DNA of 64,000 nucleotides from Nocardioides exalbidus (GTDB lineage: Bacteria > Actinomycetota > Actinomycetes > Propionibacteriales > Nocardioidaceae), in the NCBI RefSeq assembly GCF_900105585.1, contig NZ_FNRT01000002.1, forward strand, positions 372,001 to 436,000, given 5' to 3'. Below the pieces are notes generated by a model. It saw nothing but the letters and a program-made list of their open reading frames with translations. It ran no database searches and was not told the origin of the DNA. This document shows positions 10,246 to 18,144 of the stretch, in pieces (positions within the stretch are counted from its first letter, which is position 1; each line of letters opens with the position of its first letter). Position numbers and translations under genes: made by a program.

Positions 10246-11054
10246 TGCTCGCCGCACAGCGACGGAGCCGGATCCTGGCCGAGCTCAGCCGCGACGGCAC
10301 CGTGCGCGTCACCGACCTCGTCGAGCTGCTCGGGGTCTCCGACATGACCGTGCGCCGCGACCTCGTCGCGCTGCACCGCGACGGCCTCCTCGAGAAGGTC
10401 CACGGCGGCGCGCTCGCCGTGGCCGAGCCGTCGTCGTCCGAGCCGGGGTTCGCCGCGAAGTCCGTCCAGCTGCGGCAGGAGAAGGAGGCGATCGCCGCCG
10501 CCGCCGCCACGCTCGTGCACACCGGCATGGCCATCGCGGTCTCCGCCGGCACCACCACCCACGCCCTCACCGAGCACATCGCCCGCATCCCGAACCTCAC
10601 GGTGGTCACCAACTCCGTGTGGGTCGCCGACGTGCTGCACCGCACCGGCGACGCGACGACCTCGGTGCTGCTCACCGGCGGGCTCCGCACGCCGTCCGAC
10701 GCGCTCGTCGGTCCGGTCGCGGTCTCGTCGCTGCGCACCCTGCACGTCGACGCGTTCTTCATGGGGGTGCACGGCATGGACGTGCGCGCCGGGTTCAGCA
10801 CCCCCAACCTCCTCGAGAGCGAGACCAACCGCGCCATGATCGAGCGCTCGCGCCGCCTCATCGTGCTCGCCGACTCCAGCAAGTGGGGAGTGGTCGGGCT
10901 CAGCAGCATGGCCGGGCTCTCGGAGGCGTCGGTGCTGGTCACCGACTCCGGGCTCTCCGCGCACGCCAGCGGCGCGCTCGCCGACCACGTCGGCGAGCTG
11001 GTGGTCGTCGACCCCGCCGACATGGACGACCTCGACACGGCGGAGGACGCGTGA
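10245..11054 (+). CDS. DeoR/GlpR-family transcriptional regulator
   Basis: This 269-residue protein has the standard DeoR N-terminal helix-turn-helix (VRVTDLVELLGVSDMTVRRDL, residues about 20-40, then LHRDGLLEKVHGGA). The C-terminal DeoRC sugar-phosphate sensing domain includes SAGTTT and LADSSKWG. It is embedded between the two galactosidase genes with stop/start overlaps on both sides. It is therefore probably the local repressor of the galactoside locus, responding to a phosphorylated sugar (inference). Confidence 0.92.
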   Translation: MLAAQRRSRILAELSRDGTVRVTDLVELLGVSDMTVRRDLVALHRDGLLEKVHGGALAVAEPSSSEPGFAAKSVQLRQEKEAIAAAAATLVHTGMAIAVSAGTTTHALTEHIARIPNLTVVTNSVWVADVLHRTGDATTSVLLTGGLRTPSDALVGPVAVSSLRTLHVDAFFMGVHGMDVRAGFSTPNLLESETNRAMIERSRRLIVLADSSKWGVVGLSSMAGLSEASVLVTDSGLSAHASGALADHVGELVVVDPADMDDLDTAEDA

Positions 11055-13183
11055 ACGAGTCGGTCCCCACCCACCTCTCACGGTCGGGCGTGAGCCTCGT
11101 CGTCGGTCGCGACGCGTCCGGCGTCCCCGTGGTCCTCCACTGGGGTGCCGGCCTCGGCGACGTCGACGACGCCACCCTGCTCGCGCTCGAGGTCGCGCGC
11201 CGACCGGGCGTCTCGCGGTCGTCGTACGACCTCCCGCGCCGCACCGGGCTCGTCCCCGACGGCACGCGGGGGTTCAGCGGCACCCCCGGCCTGGCCGGTC
11301 ACCGCGTCGGCGGCGACGCGCGCGCGGCCGCGCCCAGCCTGGTCGACTGGACCGTGGAGCGTGACGGCGACACCCTCACCTGCACCTCGGTCGACGACGA
11401 GGCCGGGTGGCAGGTCGACGTCGAGCTGGCCCTAGACGAGGGTGGCCTCCTGCACGCCCGCACGAGCGTGACCAACACCGTGGCCGGCGACCTCCACCTC
11501 TCGTCGGTCCTCACGTCGCTCCCGGTCGCAGCACACGCCACCGAGCTCCTCGACCTCACCGGCCGCTGGTGCAAGGAGCGCACGCCCCAGCGGCACCCGT
11601 GGGTGCAGGGCACCCACCGGCGCGACGCCCGCCACGGTCGTACGGGCCACGACGCCACCCTGCTCCTGGTCGCCGGGACGCCCGGCTTCTCCTTCGGCGC
11701 CGGCGAGGCGTGGGCTGTCCACACCGCGTGGAGCGGCAACCACACCCACTACGCCGAGCGCACGCCCGAGGGCGACTGCCTGCTGGGTGGCGGCGAGCTG
11801 CTGGCACCGGGCGAGGTCGTCCTCGCCACGGGCGAGACCTACCGCTCCCCCGAGCTGCTCGGCTCCTGGTCGCCGGCGGGCCTCGACCCCCTCAGCCACC
11901 GCTTCCACGCCCACCTCCGCGCGATCACGCCGCGCGCCCGCACGGAGCGACCCGTCATCGCCAACACCTGGGAGGCGGTCTACTTCGACCAGTCGCTCGA
12001 GCGGCTCGCCGAGCTCGCCGACGTCGCGGCGTCGGTCGGCGTGGAGCGCTTCGTCCTCGACGACGGGTGGTTCCTCGGCCGGCGCGACGACACCACGGCC
12101 CTCGGTGACTGGACCGTCGACCCCGACGTGTGGCCGCAGGGCCTCGGACCCCTCGTCGAGCACGTGACCGGGCGCGGCATGCAGTTCGGCCTCTGGGTCG
12201 AGCCCGAGATGGTCAGCCCCGACTCCGAGACCGCACGACGGCACCCGGAGCGGGTGCTGCGCGGGCGAGCGGCCGTGCCGCCGGCCTGGCGGCGCCAGCA
12301 GGTGCTCGACCTCCAGGACGAGGCGGCCTACGCCGACCTGCGCGACGCGCTCCTGGCCCTGCTCGACGAGCTCGACATCGCCTACCTCAAGTGGGACCAC
12401 AACCGCGACCTCACCGACGTCACCCACGACGGCCGCCCGGCGGTCCACGGACAGACCCTGGCGACCTACACGCTGCTCGACGAGCTGCGCGCGGCCCATC
12501 CATCGCTCGAGATCGAGTCGTGCTCGTCGGGCGGGGCGCGGGTCGACGCCGGCGTGCTGGCACGCACCGACCGCGTCTGGGCCAGCGACACCAACGACCC
12601 CCTCGAGCGCCAGCACCTGCAGCGCTGGACCTCGCTGCTGGTGCCCCCGGAGCTGATCGGCGCGCACGTCGGACCTCCGACCTCCCACACCACCGAGCGG
12701 ACGCACACCCTGCGCTACCGCGCCGCCACCGCCCTGCTGCACCACTTCGGGATCGAGTGGGACATGACCGGGCTCGACGAGACCGCCCTGGGCGAGCTGG
12801 CGTCGTGGATCGAGCTGCACAAGCGCGTCCGTCCCCTCATCGGCACCGGCACGCTGGTGCACCCGGACCACGCCGACCCCGCCGTGCTCGTCACCGGCGT
12901 GGTCGCCGCGGACCGCACCGAGGGGTGGTACGTCGTCGCGACCGTCGCGTCCACCGACACGCAGCACCCGGCGGCGCTGCGACTGACCGGCCTCGACCCG
13001 GACCGCCTCTACCGCCTGACGGAGGAGCTGCCCCCGGGACCGGGCGGAGCCGACCTCACCGACTCCTGGTCGGCCTCCGGGTCGACGCTCACCGGTCGGC
13101 TGCTGGCCGTGGCCGGTGTCGCGCTACCGGTCCTGCACCCGGAGGAGGCGCGCGTGCTGCGCGTGCGCGCCGTCGACGCCTGA
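11051..13183 (+). CDS. Alpha-galactosidase, GH36
   Basis: This 710-residue enzyme is of typical GH36 size. The barrel shows FVLDDGWF, GLWVEPEMV, the nucleophile Asp about 449 in YLKWDHNRD, the SCSSGG motif, and the acid/base Asp about 513 in WASDTNDP. It has no signal peptide, so it removes alpha-galactosyl residues (melibiose or raffinose type) inside the cell. The GTG start overlaps the DeoR stop (GTGA). It ends the rightward operon and is followed by a strong hairpin. Confidence 0.93.
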   Translation: MNESVPTHLSRSGVSLVVGRDASGVPVVLHWGAGLGDVDDATLLALEVARRPGVSRSSYDLPRRTGLVPDGTRGFSGTPGLAGHRVGGDARAAAPSLVDWTVERDGDTLTCTSVDDEAGWQVDVELALDEGGLLHARTSVTNTVAGDLHLSSVLTSLPVAAHATELLDLTGRWCKERTPQRHPWVQGTHRRDARHGRTGHDATLLLVAGTPGFSFGAGEAWAVHTAWSGNHTHYAERTPEGDCLLGGGELLAPGEVVLATGETYRSPELLGSWSPAGLDPLSHRFHAHLRAITPRARTERPVIANTWEAVYFDQSLERLAELADVAASVGVERFVLDDGWFLGRRDDTTALGDWTVDPDVWPQGLGPLVEHVTGRGMQFGLWVEPEMVSPDSETARRHPERVLRGRAAVPPAWRRQQVLDLQDEAAYADLRDALLALLDELDIAYLKWDHNRDLTDVTHDGRPAVHGQTLATYTLLDELRAAHPSLEIESCSSGGARVDAGVLARTDRVWASDTNDPLERQHLQRWTSLLVPPELIGAHVGPPTSHTTERTHTLRYRAATALLHHFGIEWDMTGLDETALGELASWIELHKRVRPLIGTGTLVHPDHADPAVLVTGVVAADRTEGWYVVATVASTDTQHPAALRLTGLDPDRLYRLTEELPPGPGGADLTDSWSASGSTLTGRLLAVAGVALPVLHPEEARVLRVRAVDA

Positions 13184-13197
13184 GCCGACTGGTGCAC

Positions 13198-13233
13198 GCG
13201 GGCGCCGGGCCCTGACCCTGGCCCGACGCCCGC
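13198..13233. terminator. Bidirectional hairpin between convergent genes
   Basis: The left arm (13198-13211) and right arm (13220-13233) pair as 7 + 6 base pairs with one mismatch and an 8-base loop. The stem is almost pure GC and has no T-tract. Its position between the ends of the GH36 gene and the convergent PA14 gene fits a terminator for both. Confidence 0.6.
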
Positions 13234-13242
13234 GCGCAGGAC

Positions 13243-16200
13243 TCAGCGCTTCAGCCGCACCCTCAGCCGCTGGGTGGGACCGTCCTCGAAGCGGACGACC
13301 AGCACGGCTCCGACGACCTTGCGCCTGTCGAGGAGGGCCCGGGCGCGCGCGTTGAGCTTCACGACCACCTTCCTCTTCTCGCGGGCGTCGAGGTCGAACG
13401 CCCCGGCGCCCAGCTTCTTGCCGCCCTTCGTGCGGAGCACGGCCCGGCCCTCGCAGTCGGTCGCACCGCACTGCAGCACCACCGAGGCCCGGCGCCGGTC
13501 GGGCACCGCGTCCACCTTCCCGCCGCCCCCGACGCCCACCGACGGGGTCGGTCCGACGGGCCCGACCGGGGTGGTCGGCTGGGGCTGCTGGGGCGTCGGG
13601 CCCGGGTCGGTCGTCGGCGTCGGTCCCGTGGTCGGTCCTGCCGGGGCCTTCACCGCCATCGTCGTGCTGCCCTGGCCGGGCTCGTGCGCGACGTCACCGG
13701 CGTACGCCGCCGCCAGGGAGACCGTCCCCTCCGTCGCGACCGGACCGACCTCGAAGGTGGCCGTGCCGTCCTCGAGGTCGACCGGGGCGAGTGCCTCGCC
13801 GTCCACGGTGAGGGTGACCTCGCCGGTGGGCGTGCTCTGCGCCTGCGAGGTGACCTCGACCTCGACGGTCGCGGTCTTCCCGGTCTCCACCTCGGCCGGC
13901 GCGGTCACGGTGACCGTCGCCGGCACGTCCTCGGGGTCGTCGAGCTCCATGAGCTGGACGTCGCGGAAGTAGACGTTCTCCCCGTTGCCGTGGTTCTGCA
14001 GGCCGAAGTAGGACGGCCAGGTGAGGCGTCCGGCCTCCGCGGCGGGGCTGGTGAAGTCGTTGACCAGGGTGTCGTTGAGGTAGACGCGGATGCGCTTGCC
14101 CTCCACCCGGATCTCGTAGTGGTTCCACTGACCGACGGGGTGGAGCGCCGCGTCGCGCGCCGCCTGGTCCGCACCCTGGAAGGTGTAGATCGCACCGGTG
14201 GTGCGGTCCGGCAGGTCGGTGGCGTCGATCTGGATCTCGTAGCCCTGGTCGACGCCCACCCACGGGTCGTCGCCCGGGTCGGGGAAGCCGACGAAGACGC
14301 CGGCGTTGTCGTCCTTGACCAGCTTCCAGTCCAGCTGCAGGGAGTAGTCGTCCTCGAGCGGCTCCGAGTGCCACAGCAGGCCGAGGCCCCCGTTGGTCAT
14401 CAGCGTGCAGTCGGCCTCGCGGGTGAAGAAGCCGGGACCGGCGTGGTTCCAGCCGGCCAGGCTCTCCTGGGTGCCGTCGAAGAGCATCCGGTAGCCCGGG
14501 TCGGCCTCGGTCGCCTCGCACGTGTCGGGCTCGATGACCGGCTCGGTGACCGTGAAGCGCTCGAAGACACCGACCTCGCTGCCCGTGCCGTTGTAGGCCG
14601 CCACGCCGATGCGCGGAGCGACGAGCCCGTCGGCCGGGTAGCCGGCACCCATCGACTGCCACGTCGTACCGCCGTCGACGGACCAGCGACCCTGGATCGC
14701 CGTGCCGGTGGACGCCATCTGCAGCAGCAGGCGGTTCGGGGCTCCGGCGAGCGGCGGGCTGTTGGAGTAGACCATCTGACCGTCGATGCGACGGCCGAGC
14801 TCGAGCACCCACTGGCCCTGCGGGGTCCGCATGGCGACGAGCTTGGCGTAGTTGTCGTTGCTGGTGTGCGCGACCAGTCCGCCCTGGAGGTAGTCGTCCG
14901 TGCCGCTCAGCGACATCTCGGTCGTCGCCGCCCAGACGCCGTCCGCAGGCGCCGGCTGCAGCACCATGTTGCGGGCGCTCACCGCACCACCGGAGAGGTC
15001 GCCGCTCTGCGCAGAGATCCGCAGCGTGCCGTAGCGGACCTCGAGGCCGCCCGGAGCGGGGTTGAGGATGGTGGTCCACCGGCAGGTGTCGAGGCGGTCG
15101 CCGTCGAACTCGTCGTCCGGCGAGACCGGCTGGTCGGGGTCGCAGGTGACGCCGGCGGCGCCGACGTCGAGGTAGTCGAGGTTGACCCGGCCGTCGGTGG
15201 GCCCGTTGGCGGCCGGGACGGCGTACGAGATCGTGTTGCTGCCCTGCGCGAGCTCGACCGAGTCGACCACGGTGCTCCACTGGTTCCACGCGCCGGTGTT
15301 GGGGAGCGAGAGCTGCTCCGGAGCGCCACCGTTGACCGACACGTCGAGGGTCTTGACCAGGTTGGGCGAGGGGTGCGGCCCGTTGGCGTACCCGAGGGTC
15401 AGGGCGTGCTCGCCGGCCTCGGCGGCGTCGACGGTGAAGGTGACCTTCGCGCCGGCGCTCTCCATCCCGCCGACGTAGCCGCTGCCGCTGAACCCGGCGT
15501 GCTCGGTCTGCACGGCGGCGCCGCCGGACCTGGCCGCCGCCTCGGCCTCGTAGCGCGTCGAGGTCGGGGGGAGGACCTGGGCGTAGTCGAGGTTCACGTG
15601 CCCGTCGTCGCCCTGGACCTTCTCCAGGCGCAGCGTGCTCGGGCCGGCCGGGAGGTCGACCTGGACGGTGTGGGTGCCCCACGTCTTCCAGCTGCCGGTC
15701 GGCGGCAGCCCGATCTGCGTGCGCTCGCCGTTGACGAACATGCTGAGCGTCTTGGTGACGGGGTCGGGGCTCGGGTTCGGGCCGTTGGCGTAGCCGATCG
15801 TGACGTCGTAGGTCCCGGCCTCGTCGACCACGACCTGCACCTCGGTGCCGGAGCCGACGTCGCCCATCCCGGCGACGAAGCCGCTGCCGCTGTAGCCCTC
15901 GTGCTCGGTCTGGATGCTCGCGCCCCCGAGCAGCTCGCCGTCCTCGAGCTCGTAGAGGCCGAACGGCGCCGGCTCGGGCTCTGGCTCGACGTAGCCCGGG
16001 TAGGTGTTGAGGGTGTACCAGGCCTCGGTGCTCCACAGCGTCTCACCGGACGCCGCGGAGAACGGACGGGGCGAGCGCAGGTGCACGACGCGGCCGGGCT
16101 TCATCCCGGCCACGGCCAGCCGCACCGTCCTCCCGTCGGGCGAGGCGGTCGAGCTGGTGACCTCGAGGGTCTCCTCGTTGAGCTTGGGGCCGCCGTACTG

Positions 16201-18009
16201 CGCGGTCGGGCGGTAGCGCCACTGCTTCAGCTGGTAGGCGTCGGCGAGTCCGGCGAGGGTCTCGGCCGACAGCGGCTTGGTGTACTCGATCTCGAAGCCG
16301 CCCTCGACGACGTCCATCGACAGCATGTCGAAGGGCACGGTGCCGTTGAGGTCGAGCTTCTGCAGGCCGTACCGGAGCTTGCCGGTCTGGCCCCAGTTGC
16401 CGCCGGCGCCGAGCCCGCCGACGATCAGCTGGCCGTCCTCACCGGCGAGGACGCGGCTGACACCGGCCTCGAGGCCCTGGCTGGAGCGGAAGAGCGCTCC
16501 CTGGTAGCTGCCACCGACCTTCTCGAGGTCGGCCCGCTGCAGGCCGCCGTAGGTGACGTCGCCGATGAACATCTGGCCGGCGTACGGCCCGCCCTCGACC
16601 ATGATCGGCGTGCTCGGCGAGTTGGCGATCTCGTTCTGCGGCATCCACAGGACCGGCTGGGTGACGGGCTGGTCGTCAAACTCGCCGGGGGTGCCGTCGG
16701 GGCCGGTCGTGAAGTGGTTGTAGAACTCCCCGGGCTTGATCTGGATCAGCTTGTTGGCCGGCAGCCAGCCACCCTGGTTGTCGGTCACGAAGATCTCGCC
16801 CTCGGGGCCCCAGCCCATCCCGTGCGGTGTGCGGAGACCGCCGGCGACGTAGTCGATCGCGCCGGTCTCCTTGTCGACGGTGATGTGGGTGCCGCGGTGG
16901 TGCGAGCCCTGCGGCACGGTGGTGGCACCGCCGAGGTTGATGGAGACCGACAGGTTGAGGTGGAACTTGCCGTCGGCGTAGAGCATGCCGAAGCCGAACT
17001 CGTGGAAGTTGCCGTCGAACGGGTAGGTCGCGATGACGTCCTTGCCCTCGAAGACGCCGTCGGCGTCGGCGTCGACGAGCCGCACCAGGCCGGTCTTCTC
17101 GGAGACGTAGACGTCACCGTCGACGACCGTGATGCCCTGCGGCTCCTTCAGCCCCTCCGCGACGCGGACCCGCGTGACGTCGGCCGGGGAGGCGGCGTCG
17201 CGGACGCCGGAGAGCCGGTGCAGCTCGCCGAGCGAGACGTTGCCCTGGTCGTTGCCGTTGCCGCCCCAGGTCAGCACCAGCAGGTCGTCGCCGTCCCACC
17301 CGAGGCCGGTGACCTGCGGCTCGAAGCCCTGCGGCCGCAGGTCGGTGAGCGTGTAGGCCGGGTTGACCGAGTCGAGCTGCAGGCCGTCGCCGGCCGACTC
17401 GTCCTGGCCCTCGCACTGCTTGAAGCCGGGCGCCGTGACGCGGGTGACGTCGGCCTCGGTGCTGAGCACGGAGCTCGGGACGAGCGTGAACGCCGTCTCG
17501 CCCGGCTTGCGCCACTGCAGGGTGAGGCGCTCGCCGTTGGTCGCCTCGAAGTAGTTGATCCGCAGCGAGTGCACCCCGGACGCCAGCGTGACGGACCCGT
17601 CCATCGCGGTGTCACCGTGGAGTCCGTCGTGGTCGACGACGAGCTCGTCGTCGATGAGGAGCTCGGAGCCGTCGTCGCTGATCAGCCGGAACATGTAGGT
17701 GCCGGCCGTGTCGATCGTGAGGTTGGCCAGCACGTGGACCAGGAAGTTGTCCTGCAGGCCGCCGAAGTCGGCCGGGCTGCTCCAGTCGACGGTCGGCTTG
17801 AGCTGGTCGACGTTGGGCGTCTGCGCGGCCTTGATCGTGCAGAGCGAGGAGATCGACTGCCCGAGCTGGAAGGCGCGCATGGTCACCCCCGGCTCGTCAC
17901 CGGGGGGCACGGCGATCGCCGCGACGCCGACTCCGGCCACGAGGACTCCGGACACGGCGGCCGCGATGGCGCGGATCCGCCCGCGAGCAGGCTGGGGGGA
18001 CTTCGACAC
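13243..18009 (-). CDS. Giant secreted PA14 / beta-propeller / CBM / DUF1080 multidomain protein
   Basis: This 1588-residue exported protein starts at a GTG with AGGAGG 8 bases upstream; the N-terminal segment (ALA/VAL-rich, residues about 13-35) is a signal peptide. Domains in order are PA14-like (about 75-185), a glucose/sorbosone-dehydrogenase-like beta-propeller (about 205-620, with TPHGMGWGPEGEIFVTDN), two CBM6/35-like modules (about 690-810 and 820-948), a concanavalin-like module (about 964-1160), a DUF1080 / 3-keto-disaccharide hydrolase-like domain (about 1172-1356, starting MLFDGT), an Ig-like domain, a Pro/Thr linker and a basic C-terminal domain. It probably binds or oxidatively processes extracellular polysaccharide. 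No sortase signal is visible. Confidence 0.85.
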   Translation of the reverse strand: MSKSPQPARGRIRAIAAAVSGVLVAGVGVAAIAVPPGDEPGVTMRAFQLGQSISSLCTIKAAQTPNVDQLKPTVDWSSPADFGGLQDNFLVHVLANLTIDTAGTYMFRLISDDGSELLIDDELVVDHDGLHGDTAMDGSVTLASGVHSLRINYFEATNGERLTLQWRKPGETAFTLVPSSVLSTEADVTRVTAPGFKQCEGQDESAGDGLQLDSVNPAYTLTDLRPQGFEPQVTGLGWDGDDLLVLTWGGNGNDQGNVSLGELHRLSGVRDAASPADVTRVRVAEGLKEPQGITVVDGDVYVSEKTGLVRLVDADADGVFEGKDVIATYPFDGNFHEFGFGMLYADGKFHLNLSVSINLGGATTVPQGSHHRGTHITVDKETGAIDYVAGGLRTPHGMGWGPEGEIFVTDNQGGWLPANKLIQIKPGEFYNHFTTGPDGTPGEFDDQPVTQPVLWMPQNEIANSPSTPIMVEGGPYAGQMFIGDVTYGGLQRADLEKVGGSYQGALFRSSQGLEAGVSRVLAGEDGQLIVGGLGAGGNWGQTGKLRYGLQKLDLNGTVPFDMLSMDVVEGGFEIEYTKPLSAETLAGLADAYQLKQWRYRPTAQYGGPKLNEETLEVTSSTASPDGRTVRLAVAGMKPGRVVHLRSPRPFSAASGETLWSTEAWYTLNTYPGYVEPEPEPAPFGLYELEDGELLGGASIQTEHEGYSGSGFVAGMGDVGSGTEVQVVVDEAGTYDVTIGYANGPNPSPDPVTKTLSMFVNGERTQIGLPPTGSWKTWGTHTVQVDLPAGPSTLRLEKVQGDDGHVNLDYAQVLPPTSTRYEAEAAARSGGAAVQTEHAGFSGSGYVGGMESAGAKVTFTVDAAEAGEHALTLGYANGPHPSPNLVKTLDVSVNGGAPEQLSLPNTGAWNQWSTVVDSVELAQGSNTISYAVPAANGPTDGRVNLDYLDVGAAGVTCDPDQPVSPDDEFDGDRLDTCRWTTILNPAPGGLEVRYGTLRISAQSGDLSGGAVSARNMVLQPAPADGVWAATTEMSLSGTDDYLQGGLVAHTSNDNYAKLVAMRTPQGQWVLELGRRIDGQMVYSNSPPLAGAPNRLLLQMASTGTAIQGRWSVDGGTTWQSMGAGYPADGLVAPRIGVAAYNGTGSEVGVFERFTVTEPVIEPDTCEATEADPGYRMLFDGTQESLAGWNHAGPGFFTREADCTLMTNGGLGLLWHSEPLEDDYSLQLDWKLVKDDNAGVFVGFPDPGDDPWVGVDQGYEIQIDATDLPDRTTGAIYTFQGADQAARDAALHPVGQWNHYEIRVEGKRIRVYLNDTLVNDFTSPAAEAGRLTWPSYFGLQNHGNGENVYFRDVQLMELDDPEDVPATVTVTAPAEVETGKTATVEVEVTSQAQSTPTGEVTLTVDGEALAPVDLEDGTATFEVGPVATEGTVSLAAAYAGDVAHEPGQGSTTMAVKAPAGPTTGPTPTTDPGPTPQQPQPTTPVGPVGPTPSVGVGGGGKVDAVPDRRRASVVLQCGATDCEGRAVLRTKGGKKLGAGAFDLDAREKRKVVVKLNARARALLDRRKVVGAVLVVRFEDGPTQRLRVRLKR

Positions 18010-18144
18010 CGGGACGACCTCCTGGGACCCCGGACGCACGCCGGGACGGATGTGACGTCGATCACCGTAGGGCCAATCAGTCGGTTTGTGAACAACTTTT
18101 GTCTGGTCATCGCCAAAAGGACGAGGCGTCACTACAGTCACCAC
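18010..18144. promoter_or_regulatory. Divergent intergenic region, secreted protein / MMPL gene
   Basis: The 135 bases between the two starts include an AT-richer core (18083-18103, with TTTGTGAACAACTTTTG) that probably holds promoters in both directions. TACAGT at 18133-18138 could be a -10 for the MMPL gene. No clear pair of hexamers or clean operator palindrome was found. Confidence 0.3.

Noticed and set aside
13684..18144. Very long open frame on the + strand opposite the PA14 protein and running into MMPL
   Set aside because: High GC leaves antisense frames open. The translation is Val/Gly/Asp-rich with no domain, while the opposite strand shows clear PA14, CBM and DUF1080 motifs; only the part after 18145 is real.
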